A stretch of DNA of 64,000 nucleotides, taken from Occallatibacter riparius. GTDB taxonomy: Bacteria > Acidobacteriota > Terriglobia > Terriglobales > Acidobacteriaceae. Position numbers and translations under genes: made by a program. The notes under the pieces were generated by a model that worked only from the letters and a program-made list of their open reading frames with translations, was not told the DNA's origin and did not search any database. This document shows, piece after piece, positions 16,445-27,530 of the stretch (position 1 is its first letter; every line of letters begins with the position of its first letter). The DNA is taken from assembly GCF_025264625.1 (NCBI RefSeq), contig NZ_CP093313.1, positions 1,922,001 to 1,986,000 on the forward strand, in the 5' to 3' direction.

Positions 16445-19400
16445 ATGTCACCAGATTCCTTCCTTTCCGAGTTCCCTGCCGTTACGACCGTTGAGTGGGA
16501 GACTGCGATTCGCCAGGCCCTCAACGGCGATGATCATGCAAAGCTGTTTTGGAACGCTGAGGAGGGATTCGAGCTCAAGCCGTTCTATCGAGCGGAGGAT
16601 ATTGCGGGCATGCCATTCGTGCAAACGGCGCCCGGCCAGTGCCCTTATGTGCGGGGTGCTTGCGCGGAGGCGGGTTGGCGCATTCGCGAAGAGATTGAGG
16701 CGGCAGATGCTGAAGAGGCCAATCGGCAGGCGCGCGGGGCCGTGGCATGTGGCACGGAGGAGATCGCATTTCGCGGCGTGAAGATTGCCGGTGCTTCTGA
16801 CTTGGCGATTCTTTTTGCGCAGATCGAACAGATTCCGATCCACTTTGATTTGGTGGACGCTGCTAGCATGCGACTGCTTTGCGAGCGGTTGAGCAAGCGA
16901 CCGCATGGAGCTGCGGTATCGACGAGTTTTGATCCGCTGGCGGATCTTGAGTTCTCGGCAGAAATGATGGGGGCTGCGTCGGAGTGCTTTGCCCCGTTCA
17001 CGATTGAGGCTGGCGGGGCCGGTCAGAATTTCGTTGACCAGATCGTATCGAGTCTGCGAAGGGGTGCTGAATTCCTGGAGCACATGCAGCAGCGGGGCGT
17101 GAATGTTAGACGCGCTGCGCATTCGCTGACGTTCTCGTTGGGTATTGGCTCGCAGTTCCTTGTCGAGATTGCCAAGCTGCGCGGGTTCCGCATGCTGTGG
17201 GCGCGGGTGCTGGAGGGATTCGGAGTTGCGCGCGACGGTGCTGCAGCCCGTATTCACGCCCGCACTGAGCTGAGTGGAGCCAGCGAAGATGCTGCGCACA
17301 TGAATATCCTGCGCGGGACGACGGAAGCGATGTCAGCCATTTTGGGCGGAGCGAATTCCCTTTCTGTCGTGCCATTCAATACGGACGAGGCTGAGGAGGC
17401 GCTGGCACGGCGGCTGGCGCGAAATACGCAACTCATTTTGAAGCACGAAGGGTTGTTCGATCGCGTGGCGGATCCTGCGGGCGGTTCTTACGCGGTGGAA
17501 GCGATCACGGATCGCCTCGCGGCGCTTGCATGGAAGAGATATCAGGAGCTTGCGCCTAAAGACAGCGAGCGGATCGTCGATGCGGCAGAGTCGTCGAATG
17601 ATGGCGTCGGCGTTGCGGAGCCAAGGGAGTATCTCTCGCTGGAGCATATTCCGATCAAGTCGTTCTACATGCCGGATGATCTCGCAGGCGTGGAGCATCT
17701 TGAATACGCTGCCGGCCTGCCACCATTTCTGCGCGGTCCGTACAGCACGATGTACACGCTGCAGCCGTGGACGATTCGTCAGTATGCGGGCTTCTCGACG
17801 GCGGAGGAGTCGAATGCATTTTACCGACGCAATCTGGCAGCGGGACAGAAGGGGCTTTCGGTTGCGTTCGATCTCCCCACGCACCGGGGCTATGACTCCG
17901 ACCATCAGCGAGTGGCTGGGGACGTGGGCAAGGCAGGCGTGGCGATCGATTCCGTGCTCGATATGCAGACGCTGTTCGAAGGCATTCCGCTGGATCGCAT
18001 GTCGGTATCGATGACGATGAATGGCGCGGTTCTGCCGATCATGGCGTTTTATATCGTTGCCGCGGAAGAGCAGGGTGTGGCGCTGAACAAGCTGAGCGGC
18101 ACGATCCAGAACGACATACTCAAAGAGTTTATGGTGCGCAACACGTACATCTATCCGCCGGAGCCGTCGCTTCGGATCATCGGCGATATCTTCCGCTATT
18201 GCGCAGCGAAGATGCCGAAGTTCAACTGCATCAGCGTGAGCGGATACCACATGGAGGAGGCCGGGGCCACTGCGGATATCGAGCTGGCTTATACGCTGGC
18301 GGATGGAGTGGAGTATCTGCGGACGGGCGTCAAGGCTGGCTTGAATGCGGATGAGTTTGCGCCTCGCATCTCCTTCTTCTGGGGAGTGGGCATGAACCAC
18401 TTCATGGAGATTGCGAAGATGCGCGCGGCACGCGTGCTGTGGGCCAAGCTGGTGAAGAGCTTCGGCGCGAAGAATCCCAAGTCGCTTGCGTTGCGCGCGC
18501 ACTCGCAGACTTCGGGCTGGAGCCTTGCTGCGCAGGATCCTTATAACAACGTGGTGCGCACGTGCGTGGAAGCGCTGGCGGCGGCGATGGGACATACACA
18601 GTCGCTGCATACCAATGCGCTGGACGAAGCTTTGGCGCTGCCGACAGATTTCTCCGCACGGATTGCTCGCGATACGCAGAAATATCTGCAACAGGAGACG
18701 GGAATTACTCGCGTCATCGATCCGTGGGGTGGATCGTATTATGTCGAACGGCTTACGCATGAGCTGATGCATTCGGCGTGGGAGCTGATTGAAGAAGTAG
18801 AGGGCCTGGGAGGAATGACGAAGGCGATCGAGACGGGCATTCCCAAGATGCGCATTGAAGAGGCTGCCGCGCGGCGGCAGGCGTGCATCGATTCCGGGAA
18901 GGATGTGCTGGTGGGCGTGAATGCCTATCGTACGCCGGAAGAGACACCGATTCCTGTTCTCGATATTGACGATGTGGCTGTGAGAGCAGCGCAGGTGCGG
19001 CGGCTGGAGCAACTGCGGCGGGACCGCGATGGCGAGGCGGTGCAGCAGGTGCTTGCACGGATCGAAGCGTGCGCGAGAGGCGGTGAGGGCAATCTGCTTG
19101 AGTGTGCAGTGGAGGCGGCTCGCAGTCGCGCTACGCTAGGCGAAATTTCATTCGCACTTGAAAAGGTGTGGGGCCGCTACCAGGCGGTGCCGCGCGCGGT
19201 GACGGGTGTTTATTCCGCGGAAGGAGCCGGCGAGGAGTTCCGGCGCGCGCAGCAGATGGTTGTTGAATTCGAGGAAGCGGAGGGACGCAGGCCGCGCATC
19301 CTGGTGGCGAAGATGGGACAGGACGGGCACGATCGCGGGGCGAAGGTGATTGCGAGCGCGTTCGCGGACCTGGGATTCGATGTCGATATTGGGCCGCTGT

Positions 19401-19699
19401 TTCAGACGCCGGCGGAGGTGGCGCGCTTCGCTGCTGAAAGCGATGTGCATGTAGTGGGGGTGTCGACGCTGGCCGCGGGCCACAAGACGCTGGTTCCTCA
19501 ACTTATCGATGAACTGCGCAGGATTGAGCGCGAAGACATCCTGGTGGTGGCAGGCGGAGTGATTCCGCCGCAGGATTACGAGTTTCTCTACGCGGCCGGT
19601 GTTGCGGGAATTTATGGGCCGGGCACGCCGATCCCGAAGGCGGCGCAACAGATATTGCATTCGCTGGCGGCAAGCCCGGCGGGGGGCGTTGTTCGTTGA
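16445..19699 (+). CDS. Single-chain methylmalonyl-CoA mutase (small-subunit-like + catalytic subunit + B12 domain)
   Basis: 1084 residues, much longer than a usual ~720-residue MutB. Residues 1-~390 match a MutA-type small chain ([13 protein letters not shown]..., [29 protein letters not shown]). From ~400 a full catalytic chain follows ([54 protein letters not shown]). The C-terminal cobalamin domain begins near residue 950 with the base-off His in [13 protein letters not shown]. It isomerises (R)-methylmalonyl-CoA and succinyl-CoA. Most bacteria encode MutA and MutB separately. No stop or frameshift lies at the join. The MeaB gene overlaps the stop codon. Confidence 0.92.
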   Translation: MSPDSFLSEFPAVTTVEWETAIRQALNGDDHAKLFWNAEEGFELKPFYRAEDIAGMPFVQTAPGQCPYVRGACAEAGWRIREEIEAADAEEANRQARGAVACGTEEIAFRGVKIAGASDLAILFAQIEQIPIHFDLVDAASMRLLCERLSKRPHGAAVSTSFDPLADLEFSAEMMGAASECFAPFTIEAGGAGQNFVDQIVSSLRRGAEFLEHMQQRGVNVRRAAHSLTFSLGIGSQFLVEIAKLRGFRMLWARVLEGFGVARDGAAARIHARTELSGASEDAAHMNILRGTTEAMSAILGGANSLSVVPFNTDEAEEALARRLARNTQLILKHEGLFDRVADPAGGSYAVEAITDRLAALAWKRYQELAPKDSERIVDAAESSNDGVGVAEPREYLSLEHIPIKSFYMPDDLAGVEHLEYAAGLPPFLRGPYSTMYTLQPWTIRQYAGFSTAEESNAFYRRNLAAGQKGLSVAFDLPTHRGYDSDHQRVAGDVGKAGVAIDSVLDMQTLFEGIPLDRMSVSMTMNGAVLPIMAFYIVAAEEQGVALNKLSGTIQNDILKEFMVRNTYIYPPEPSLRIIGDIFRYCAAKMPKFNCISVSGYHMEEAGATADIELAYTLADGVEYLRTGVKAGLNADEFAPRISFFWGVGMNHFMEIAKMRAARVLWAKLVKSFGAKNPKSLALRAHSQTSGWSLAAQDPYNNVVRTCVEALAAAMGHTQSLHTNALDEALALPTDFSARIARDTQKYLQQETGITRVIDPWGGSYYVERLTHELMHSAWELIEEVEGLGGMTKAIETGIPKMRIEEAAARRQACIDSGKDVLVGVNAYRTPEETPIPVLDIDDVAVRAAQVRRLEQLRRDRDGEAVQQVLARIEACARGGEGNLLECAVEAARSRATLGEISFALEKVWGRYQAVPRAVTGVYSAEGAGEEFRRAQQMVVEFEEAEGRRPRILVAKMGQDGHDRGAKVIASAFADLGFDVDIGPLFQTPAEVARFAAESDVHVVGVSTLAAGHKTLVPQLIDELRRIEREDILVVAGGVIPPQDYEFLYAAGVAGIYGPGTPIPKAAQQILHSLAASPAGGVVR

Positions 19700-20778
19700 C
19701 CGCTCGTTTCGAGAGCGCATTGCGCGTGAGCGTGGGCAGCCCTTCGGTGGAGCCCCCTACGCGAGCGGTGAAGCGTCGATCTGTTCTCTCGCGCGATGAG
19801 TATATTGAAGGCATTCTAAGGTGCGATCGCCGCATCTTGTCGCGCGCGATTACGTTGATTGAGAGCTCACGCGCTGCGGATCGCGAACTTGCAGAAGAGA
19901 TTGTTGAGGCGTGCCTGCCGCATGCCGAGCGTTCTATTCGGATCGGGATCACCGGTGTGCCGGGGGCGGGCAAGAGCACGCTGATCGAAGCGCTCGGGCA
20001 ATATGTGATCGGCGAATATGGGCAGTCGGTGGCGGTGCTGGCTGTCGATCCCAGCAGCCAGGTGACCGGGGGTAGCATACTGGGCGACAAGACGCGCATG
20101 GTTTCGCTTGCGGCGTGCGAGCAGGCCTTTATCCGCCCGTCGCCTTCGCGCGGATCGTATGGCGGAGTTGCGCAGCACACGCGGGAGGCGATGCTGTTGT
20201 GCGAGGCGGCGGGCTACGGGAATGTTTTTGTTGAGACCGTTGGCGTGGGGCAATCAGAGACGGCCGTACACGACATGGTGGATTTTTTTCTGCTGGTAAT
20301 GCTTTCCGGAGCGGGCGATGAACTGCAGGGCATGAAGCGCGGGGTGATGGAACTCGCCGACCTGATTGCGGTGAACAAGGCTGACGGAGAGAATGTCGCT
20401 TGCGCGGAACGCACGCGGGCCGATGCTGAAACTGCGCTGCACTTCTTCCCTGCTCCGCCTTCCGGTTGGACTCCACGTGCCGTTGCATGTTCGGCGATTA
20501 CGGGGCGCGGCATTCCCGCGTTATGGAACGCTGTGCGTGAATTCGCCGATCTCGCGCAGGGCAACGGTAGTTTCCGGCAGAACAGGCGCGAGCAGCGGCG
20601 GCGGTGGCTGCGTGATGCGCTGGAGCACGGCCTCGGCCAGCTTTTCCGCTCGCATCCCATGGTTCGCCAGCAGGTTGCGGCGTTTGAAAGCGAGGTTCTG
20701 GAAGGCCGCACGACTCCGTTTTGTGCGGCGCGCTCGCTGCTCGAACTGTATGCAGGAGCTTCGCGCCAGGGCATGTGA
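19696..20778 (+). CDS. meaB: Methylmalonyl-CoA mutase-associated G3E GTPase MeaB
   Basis: 360 residues. Walker A is [31 protein letters not shown] and [11 protein letters not shown] are the family's switch/Walker B regions, and VNKADGEN is the base-recognition motif. MeaB guards the mutase against inactivation and gates delivery of intact adenosylcobalamin. The TTG start at 19696 overlaps the mutase stop codon (TTGA), which implies translational coupling; internal starts downstream are possible. The last gene of the methylmalonyl operon. Confidence 0.92.
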   Translation: MTARFESALRVSVGSPSVEPPTRAVKRRSVLSRDEYIEGILRCDRRILSRAITLIESSRAADRELAEEIVEACLPHAERSIRIGITGVPGAGKSTLIEALGQYVIGEYGQSVAVLAVDPSSQVTGGSILGDKTRMVSLAACEQAFIRPSPSRGSYGGVAQHTREAMLLCEAAGYGNVFVETVGVGQSETAVHDMVDFFLLVMLSGAGDELQGMKRGVMELADLIAVNKADGENVACAERTRADAETALHFFPAPPSGWTPRAVACSAITGRGIPALWNAVREFADLAQGNGSFRQNRREQRRRWLRDALEHGLGQLFRSHPMVRQQVAAFESEVLEGRTTPFCAARSLLELYAGASRQGM

Positions 20779-20832
20779 ATTCCTCGCGCTCTTTTCCTCA
20801 GTCCGTGCATTTAGGATAGCGAAGGACTGCTC

Positions 20833-23094
20833 ATGACGGAATTGAAAACTCTCTCCCCTGAAATCCTGCTTCACATCGCGACAACCCTGAACATTCCGAT
20901 GCGCGGCGTTACGTCCGTGATCGAGTTGCTGGACGACGGCGGTACGGTGCCGTTCATTGCCCGCTATCGCAAAGAGGCTACAGGAAATCTGGACGAAGTG
21001 CAGATTCGCGCGATCGAGGAGAAGCTCGCGTATTTCCGCGAGCTGGTTGATCGGCGGAAGACGATTCTGGATTCTATCGCGGAGCAGGGTAAGCTCACGG
21101 ACGAACTGAAGGCCCGCATCGAGGCGACGCTCGATAAGGCGGAGCTTGAGGATCTCTATTTGCCCTACAAACCGAAGCGCCGCACCAAGGCTACGATCGC
21201 GCGCGAGAAAGGGCTGGAGCCGCTGGCGAAGTATTTGTGGGAACAGCAGGTGGGCAGCGATCCGCTGGAGGCGTTGGTTACGACGTTCGTGAATGCGGAG
21301 CTTGGTGTTGCCAATGTGGATGAGGCGCTCGAAGGTGCGCGCCACATTGTTGCTGAGTGGATCAGCGAAGATGCGACTCTGCGTAAGGCGCTGCGGCAGC
21401 TGATGTTCGATGAAGGTACAGTTGTCAGCCGCAAGACCATCGACGCGGTGGATGCGCAGGAAAAGTTCAAGATGTACTACGAGTACTCGGAACCGGTGAA
21501 GACGATTCCTTCGCACCGCATGCTTGCGATTCGGCGCGGCGAAAGCGAGAACGTGCTCTACTTCCTGATCGAGCTGGATGCGGAGCGTTCGCTCGGGGTG
21601 ATGCGCCGGCATGTTCTGCGCGCGCCGGGTGACTGGACGGCGCAGCTCGAACTGGCTATTGAGGATGCGTGGAAGCGCCTGCTGAATTCGTCAATCCAGG
21701 GAGAGATTCGACTGGAATTGAAACGGCGCTCCGATACGGAAGCCATTCAGGTGTTCAAGGACAATCTGTATAACGTGCTGCTAGCGCCGCCGGCAGGGCC
21801 GCTCTCCGTGTTGGGGATTGATCCAGGATTGCGAACCGGCTGCAAGGTTGCGGTGGTGGACGAGACGGGCAAGATGCTGGCGCACGATGTGCTGTATCTG
21901 CATACCAGCAAGCGGGGCGATGCTGAAGCGACGCCGAAGCTAGAAGCGTTGCTGCGCAAGTACAACGTGCGCGCAATTGCGATCGGTAACGGAACTGCGT
22001 CGCGCGAGACGGACGCGTTTGTGCGCGGCTTTCTACGCGACAAGGGGATTGCCGAGATCTTCTCCGTTACGGTGAGCGAGGCCGGCGCTAGTGTTTACTC
22101 GGCATCGGATATCGCGCGGCAGGAGTTTCCGGATCTGGACCTGACGGTGCGTGGGGCGATCTCAATTGCGCGAAGGCTGCAGGACCCGCTTTCCGAGCTG
22201 GTCAAGGTTGATCCCAAGTCGATTGGCGTGGGCCAGTATCAGCATGACGTAGATCAGCGGCAGCTTGCCGATTCGCTTGCGGCCGTGGTGGAGAGCTGCG
22301 TGAATCGCGTGGGCGTGGATCTGAATACGTCGTCGTGGACGCTGTTGCGGCACGTGGCGGGTATTAGCGAGCGCGCGGCGCTCAATATTGTCGCGTTCCG
22401 CAATGAGAAGGGCAGCTTCCGTTCGCGACAGCAGGTGCTGGAAGTGCCGGGCATTGGGCCGAAGACGTTCGAGCAGGCGGCGGGGTTTCTGCGCATTCGC
22501 AATGGCGATAATCCGCTGGACTCGACGGCGGTGCATCCGGAGTCGTATGCGGTGGTGGAGCAGATTGCGTCCATGCTGAGCACGCCGGTTGCCGAGATCA
22601 TCAAGAAGCCTGAGTTGCTGGAGAAGGTGGACCGCAACAAGCTTTCTGCGGGAGCGTTCACGGTCAACGACATTCTTGCCGAGCTGCGCAAGCCGGGGCG
22701 TGATCCTCGCGACAAGTTCGTGGCGCCTAGCTTCCATGAGGATGTGAAGGAGATCAGCGACGTCAAGGTGGGGATGACTCTGGAAGGCGTGGTCACAAAC
22801 GTGACGAAGTTCGGCGCGTTCGTTGACATCGGGGTGCACCAGGACGGGCTGGTTCATATCAGTGAGCTTTCGAACAAGTTCATCAAGGATCCTTCTGAGG
22901 CAGTGAAGACCGGGCAGCTGGTGAAGGTGAAGGTGCTCAGCGTGGACGAAAAGGCGAAGCGCATTGCGCTTTCGATCAAGGCGCTGACCGCGGGCGCTCC
23001 TCGCGCTGCGGCTCCCAAGCCTGCGCCCAAGCCGGAGTTGCTGATGCAGGATAAGCTGAATCTTCTGTCCTCGAAGTGGAAGACGCGCACTTAG
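20833..23094 (+). CDS. tex: Tex family RNA-binding transcriptional accessory protein
   Basis: 753 residues, typical length. Order of domains: N-terminal helical part (PFIARYRKEATGNLDEVQIRAIEEKL), YqgF/RNase H-like domain (LGIDPGLRTGCKVAVVDETG), helix-hairpin-helix motifs (VPGIGPKTFEQAAGFLRI) and a C-terminal S1 domain (LEGVVTNVTKFGAFVDIG...GLVHISELS). It binds nucleic acid in the cytoplasm and is broadly conserved. ATG 20833 follows GCGAAGGACTGC. It lies 54 bp after meaB, in the same direction, and may be read through from that operon. Confidence 0.95.
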   Translation: MTELKTLSPEILLHIATTLNIPMRGVTSVIELLDDGGTVPFIARYRKEATGNLDEVQIRAIEEKLAYFRELVDRRKTILDSIAEQGKLTDELKARIEATLDKAELEDLYLPYKPKRRTKATIAREKGLEPLAKYLWEQQVGSDPLEALVTTFVNAELGVANVDEALEGARHIVAEWISEDATLRKALRQLMFDEGTVVSRKTIDAVDAQEKFKMYYEYSEPVKTIPSHRMLAIRRGESENVLYFLIELDAERSLGVMRRHVLRAPGDWTAQLELAIEDAWKRLLNSSIQGEIRLELKRRSDTEAIQVFKDNLYNVLLAPPAGPLSVLGIDPGLRTGCKVAVVDETGKMLAHDVLYLHTSKRGDAEATPKLEALLRKYNVRAIAIGNGTASRETDAFVRGFLRDKGIAEIFSVTVSEAGASVYSASDIARQEFPDLDLTVRGAISIARRLQDPLSELVKVDPKSIGVGQYQHDVDQRQLADSLAAVVESCVNRVGVDLNTSSWTLLRHVAGISERAALNIVAFRNEKGSFRSRQQVLEVPGIGPKTFEQAAGFLRIRNGDNPLDSTAVHPESYAVVEQIASMLSTPVAEIIKKPELLEKVDRNKLSAGAFTVNDILAELRKPGRDPRDKFVAPSFHEDVKEISDVKVGMTLEGVVTNVTKFGAFVDIGVHQDGLVHISELSNKFIKDPSEAVKTGQLVKVKVLSVDEKAKRIALSIKALTAGAPRAAAPKPAPKPELLMQDKLNLLSSKWKTRT

Positions 23095-23272
23095 CATCGC
23101 ACGAGACGCACATGATGGGACGGTATCTGCGTCGCAACTCGCGCATCGGCCATTCAAGCGTCTATAGTGTTGGCTGCCGGAAACAGCACTTCCCTCAGGC
23201 GCTTGTTCGATTGGCTCACCGCGAACTGCGTTGTGTTGTCTTCGGCTGGACACACAGGTTCCGGGAGGACGC

Positions 23273-25015
23273 ATGCTGGAAGTTTCCCCGCGCAAGAAGG
23301 TATACGACGTCTGCATCATCGGCTCTGGCGCAGGAGGCGGAACGGCGGCGAAGATTCTCACGGAGGGTGGCCTCAGTGTTGTCATGCTCGAGGCGGGCCC
23401 GCGGCTAAATCCCGATACGGATTTCAAAGAGCACGTGTGGCCTTATCAGCTTGAGCACCGGGGGGTGGGTGTTGGCGGAAGCCTGCGCGGGCTTCTAAGC
23501 GAGTTCATGGCGCCGAACGGATACTGGGAGGTTCCAGGCGAGCCGTACACGACCGCCCCGGGCTCATCGTTTCGCTGGTTCCGCTCGCGGATCGAGGGCG
23601 GGCGCACGAATCACTGGGGGCGTATCGCTCTTCGGTTCGGGCCTGCGGATTTCCGGCCGCACTCGACAGATGGGATGGGTGATGACTGGCCCATCACGTA
23701 CGAAGAGCTTGCTCCTTACTACGACAGGGTCGAGTCGTACATTGGGGTGTTCGGGTCGAAGGAGAATGTGCCGAACGCGCCGGACGGCGTGTTTATGCCG
23801 CCGCCCAAGCCACGCTGCACGGAAACGCTGGTCAAGAAGGCGTGCGACAAGCTGCACATCACGTGCATTCCATCGCGGCTCGCGATTCTGACGAAGCCGC
23901 TGAACGATCGCGATGCATGCCACTATTGCGCGCAGTGCGGGCGTGGATGCAGGACGGCTTCGAATTTCAGCTCGAGCCAGGTGATGATTCCGCCGGCCGC
24001 CGCAACGGGCAGGTTGACGATGATCGCCAACGCGATGGCGCGGGAGATCGTGCTTGGTTCGAGTGGCAAGGCAGAGGGCGTCTCATATGTCGACAAGACG
24101 ACGAAACAGGAGCAGCGCGTGTATGCCCGTGCGATTGTGGTTGCGGCGAGTGCGTGCGAATCGGCGCGGCTGCTGCTCAACTCGCGGTCGTCGAGTTTTC
24201 CGAATGGGCTGGGGAATTCATCGGGTGTGGTGGGCCGGTATTTGACGGACTCCGTTGGAAGCGATCTCGTTGGGCACTTTCCGCAGCTTGAGAGCATGCC
24301 TGCGCACAATCACGACGGCGTAGGCGGCATGCACATGTACATGCCGTGGTGGCTCTTCGGACAGAAGAACGGGTTCCTGCGTGGGTATCACATCGAGTTT
24401 GGCGGCGGGCGCGATATGCCCGGTGTGGGTGGATTTCAAGGCACGTGTGAAGCGCACGAGGGCTACGGTGTGAGCTTGAAGCAGGCGTGCCGCAAGGACT
24501 ACGGAACGTACATCGGATTCAACGGGCGCGGCGAGATGATCCCGAATGAGAAGTCGTTCTGCGAGATTGATCCGAGTGTGAAGGACCAGTGGGGGATCCC
24601 GGTTCTTCGCTTCAACTTTGCGTGGGGCGAGAACGAGATCAAGATGTCGGAGCACATGCAGAAGACCTTCGCGGAGATTATTGAAGCGGCGGGCGGGACG
24701 GTCGTTTCGTTTCGCAGGCATGCTCCGCCGCCAGCCAGCGCGGGCGAGAGTCACGAGTTGCGGCAACAACCGGCGGGCAGGATCTCAGAGGGTGGCGAGA
24801 TCATTCATGAGCTTGGCACGGTGCGCATGGGGAATGATCCGAAAACATCGGCACTGAACCGGTGGTGCCAGGCTCATGACGTGAAGAACGTCTTCGTTGC
24901 GGATGCGGCGCCGTTTGTGTCGAACCCCGATAAGAATCCGACGCTTTCGATCATGGCGCTCTCGTGGCGGACGTCGGAGTATGTGCTGGAGCAGGCGAAG
25001 AAAGGAGAGCTGTGA
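23273..25015 (+). CDS. GMC-family oxidoreductase (gluconate dehydrogenase-like flavoprotein subunit)
   Basis: 580 residues from ATG 23273, with GGGAGG 4 nt upstream. The FAD Rossmann motif is at the N-terminus (CIIGSGAGGGTAAKIL...VVMLEAGP). A Cys-rich segment (CHYCAQCGRGC) and a C-terminal HELGTVRMGNDP...VADAAPFVSNPDKNPTL, with the catalytic His/Asn region, are typical of GMC enzymes related to gluconate-2-dehydrogenase. The flavoprotein oxidises an unknown sugar or polyol. No signal peptide: the partner protein encoded next carries a twin-arginine signal and could carry both across the membrane. Stop and next start overlap (TGATG), so the genes are coupled. Confidence 0.88.
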   Translation: MLEVSPRKKVYDVCIIGSGAGGGTAAKILTEGGLSVVMLEAGPRLNPDTDFKEHVWPYQLEHRGVGVGGSLRGLLSEFMAPNGYWEVPGEPYTTAPGSSFRWFRSRIEGGRTNHWGRIALRFGPADFRPHSTDGMGDDWPITYEELAPYYDRVESYIGVFGSKENVPNAPDGVFMPPPKPRCTETLVKKACDKLHITCIPSRLAILTKPLNDRDACHYCAQCGRGCRTASNFSSSQVMIPPAAATGRLTMIANAMAREIVLGSSGKAEGVSYVDKTTKQEQRVYARAIVVAASACESARLLLNSRSSSFPNGLGNSSGVVGRYLTDSVGSDLVGHFPQLESMPAHNHDGVGGMHMYMPWWLFGQKNGFLRGYHIEFGGGRDMPGVGGFQGTCEAHEGYGVSLKQACRKDYGTYIGFNGRGEMIPNEKSFCEIDPSVKDQWGIPVLRFNFAWGENEIKMSEHMQKTFAEIIEAAGGTVVSFRRHAPPPASAGESHELRQQPAGRISEGGEIIHELGTVRMGNDPKTSALNRWCQAHDVKNVFVADAAPFVSNPDKNPTLSIMALSWRTSEYVLEQAKKGEL

Positions 25016-25605
25016 TGACGCTCGATCCTGTTTCGCGCCGCGCGGTTCTGAAGTCGCTGACGATGAGTGTTGCCGCCGGGTCGGTGCTGCGGGTGATTCC
25101 TGCACAGGCGGCGGAGCACGCTCACCACGCCATTGAGGCGGAGAAGGCCGCGGGAGCTTACACGCCGAAGTTTTTCGACGCCCAGGGATACAAGACGCTG
25201 CAGGCTTTGTCGGATGCGATCCTTCCGCCGGATGCCGATTCAGGTGGCGCGGTGGAGGGCGGCGCGCCGGAGTTCATCGATCTGCTTGCGAGCGAGAATA
25301 CCGAATATCAGGCAGAGCTTGGAGGGTTTCTGCGGTGGCTCGATGCTACTTGCACGAGCCGCTACGGCAAGCCGTGGATCGACTGCACCAAGGGCCAGCA
25401 GACGGAGATCCTTGACCAGGTGGCTTACCGCAAGAACGCAGAGCAAGACCCCAGCCTGGAGAAGCCAATTGCCGGGTTCGCGTTCCTGCGGAACTTTGTG
25501 GCGGATGGGTTCTTCACCAGCAAGATCGGTATTCGATACCTCGGGTACAAGGGGAATACCTACCTGACGGAGTTTCCGGGATGCCCGCCGGTGCCGGGGG
25601 TTTAG
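25015..25605 (+). CDS. Gluconate 2-dehydrogenase subunit 3-like protein with Tat signal
   Basis: 196 residues from ATG 25015, overlapping the previous stop. The N-terminus SRRAVLKSLTMSVAAGSVLR carries a twin-arginine motif and hydrophobic core, with cleavage near AQA. The body (LQALSDAILPPDADSGGAVEGGAPEFID) matches the subunit 3 family, which partners GMC flavoproteins in periplasmic sugar oxidation. It contains no obvious cofactor site. A cytochrome partner is not found in this window, so electrons may go elsewhere. Operon with the GMC gene is certain from the overlap. Confidence 0.85.
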   Translation: MTLDPVSRRAVLKSLTMSVAAGSVLRVIPAQAAEHAHHAIEAEKAAGAYTPKFFDAQGYKTLQALSDAILPPDADSGGAVEGGAPEFIDLLASENTEYQAELGGFLRWLDATCTSRYGKPWIDCTKGQQTEILDQVAYRKNAEQDPSLEKPIAGFAFLRNFVADGFFTSKIGIRYLGYKGNTYLTEFPGCPPVPGV

Positions 25606-25854
25606 AAGCAGGGAACAGGCAACAGGGATCAGGGAACAGAAGACAGGGACAAGGGGACGCTTCGACTTCGCTCAACGCAGGCTTCGACAAGGGACAAAGA
25701 GGCCGGTGGATATCGAGGCGAGGATTAACCGTGGAGTCATCGTTTCGAAACATGCGGGGGCTATCAACGTCTGCAGGCGGCTGATGAGCTGAGTTACAGT
25801 TCGCTCCAAGTGTGTAGTGACTCGACTGGCCGTACTTCCCTTTGGAGACAATCG
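25606..25854. other. Gap with low-complexity GGGAACAG-type repeats
   Basis: Right after the stop is a degenerate series of ACAGG words (GGGAACAGG, CAACAGGG, GGGAACAG, AGACAGGGACAAGGGG), then CTTCGACTTCGCTCAACG. No gene is supported. The last ~50 bp should hold the promoter and ribosome-binding site (GGAG at about 25842) of the phosphoesterase gene. Confidence 0.6.
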
Positions 25855-27108
25855 ATGTCCCCCATGAAGTTTGTTAGCCCAATGGCAGGGCTTGCCCTCG
25901 GCGTGTGTCTCGCAGCTGTGTCGGCCGGCGCCCAGGAAGGTCCGCGCGAGATCAAGCACGTGTTTGTGATAGCCATGGAGAACCACAACTGGACGCAGCC
26001 CAACGGCAATGTGGGCGCCACCAGTGGCATTCAACAGATCTACGGCAACCCCGCATGCCCCTTCATCAACAGCCTGGTGAACGGAACGGCGCAGACCAAT
26101 ATCGATGGTCAGCTGGTGAACATCAGCCAGCATGTGGCTTATGCGAACGCGTACCATAACGTGCTGGCGACGCCGAGCGGAAACAATCCGCACATTCATC
26201 CTTCGGAACCCAACTACCTGTGGGCCGAGGCAGGAACGAACTTCGGCGTAGCGAACGATAACGATCCCTATTCGCCCAAAGGGCCGACGGTGCAGACCAC
26301 ACACCAGCATCTGGCAACGCTGCTGGCGAAGGCGGGGCATAGCTGGCGGTCGTACCAAGAGGATATCGACCTGCAGACGAATGCGGGCGGGAACCTGGTG
26401 AATGTGCCGCTGCCGCGCAACCAGTGGACGGTGCCGCTGAGCAGCCACTCAGGGAGCTTCGACCCGACGAGCCCGCTGAACGAGTACAACGACACACTGC
26501 AGTACAACTATGCAGCGAAGCACAACCCGATGGTGTTCTTCACGGACACGAACGGCAATGGCAACCCGGTGAGCCCGGACGCGCAGCAGTATGCTCCGAT
26601 GCAGCAGTTGGCGTTCGATCTCGCGCATGATCGCGTGGCCGATTACAACTGGATTACGCCGGACCAGTACAACGACCAGCACAGCGGCTTGAAGACTGGT
26701 TTTGCTGGACTGACGGGTGACGCAGCGACGCTCAAGGCAGGCGACAACGCGCTGGCGCGGCTGGTTCCGATGATCATGGCGTCGAAGGCGTATAAGGATG
26801 GCGGCGCGATCGTCCTTTGGTGGGACGAGTCGGAGAACGATGGTGACCCTGGCGATAACGGCGATGACTTCAACCACACTGTTCCGGAGATCGTGATTTC
26901 GAACCTGGCGCGCGCGAACGAGGGCGGGATGCCCTATGCGAGCACGGTGGATCTGACGCATTCCTCGGATCTGAAGACGTGGCAGGAGGTGTTCCATGTG
27001 GGTCCGCTGCTGGGTGATGCGGCGACGCCGGGGACGAACGATCTGTCAGACCTGTTTGCGCCGGGAGTGATACCGACGCATGTGGGTGGGGATCACGGCG
27101 ATCACTAA
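25855..27108 (+). CDS. Exported phosphoesterase family protein (phospholipase C / acid phosphatase-like)
   Basis: 417 residues from ATG 25855, with a signal peptide (cleavage near SAGAQ). The core is an alkaline-phosphatase-superfamily phosphoesterase: HVFVIAMENHNW at the start is the metal/nucleophile region of this family, AIVLWWDESENDGDPGDNGDD carries the later metal ligands, and VPEIVISN and HSSDLKTWQEVFHVGP follow. It should hydrolyse a phosphate ester in the periplasm; the substrate is unknown. It stands alone, with a strong terminator 42 bp downstream. Confidence 0.82.
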   Translation: MSPMKFVSPMAGLALGVCLAAVSAGAQEGPREIKHVFVIAMENHNWTQPNGNVGATSGIQQIYGNPACPFINSLVNGTAQTNIDGQLVNISQHVAYANAYHNVLATPSGNNPHIHPSEPNYLWAEAGTNFGVANDNDPYSPKGPTVQTTHQHLATLLAKAGHSWRSYQEDIDLQTNAGGNLVNVPLPRNQWTVPLSSHSGSFDPTSPLNEYNDTLQYNYAAKHNPMVFFTDTNGNGNPVSPDAQQYAPMQQLAFDLAHDRVADYNWITPDQYNDQHSGLKTGFAGLTGDAATLKAGDNALARLVPMIMASKAYKDGGAIVLWWDESENDGDPGDNGDDFNHTVPEIVISNLARANEGGMPYASTVDLTHSSDLKTWQEVFHVGPLLGDAATPGTNDLSDLFAPGVIPTHVGGDHGDH

Positions 27109-27150
27109 AGGCAGGCAATAGGGGATTAGGCATTAGCGATTAGGAAAAGC

Positions 27151-27188
27151 GACCGCCCGGTTCTCTGATCGGGCGGTCGTTTTGGTTT
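27151..27188 (+). terminator. Rho-independent terminator of the phosphoesterase gene
   Basis: A 9-bp stem GACCGCCCG (27151-27159) / CGGGCGGTC (27170-27178), 10-nt loop, then GTTTTGGTTT. The stem can extend through a flanking AAAA/TTTT. Confidence 0.9.
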
Positions 27189-27530
27189 AGGGAGAATATA
27201 AAAGCGGGTTCTTCGCCTTCGGCTCAGAATGACAAATTCAGAAATAGCAATGCCGGTGGCGATGACCTCAAAGGGTGTAGTCGCCGACCGGCATCGGGAA
27301 ACAACGCAGTTTAATGTAATGGTCTCATCGTGCTCATGAAGCTACGGAGAGAACCAGAATCTTTTACCAGAGTCGGGTGGCGGCCCCTGTTGTTGTTCTC
27401 GTCTGGCTCAGTGGCCGACGGTGGGGTCCTGCCAATCTTTCAAAATGTGCGGGCTTTGGGTGATTGCCTTCCAGCTCGCTTGCTCTGCCGCGCCTCGCAG
27501 AGCAAATCAAATTCTGCTAACTAAGATGCG
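27189..27530. other. Gap without a supported gene
   Basis: Contains one copy of a dispersed word (TTCTTCGCCTTCGGCTCAGAATGACAAATT-like, 27210-27240) that recurs at 30664-30690. An open frame at 27330-27524 (64 codons) has no family-like features or ribosome-binding site and I do not call it. Confidence 0.6.

Noticed and set aside
27330..27524. 64-codon plus-strand frame
   Set aside because: No ribosome-binding site, no family-like content, in a gap with dispersed repeat material.
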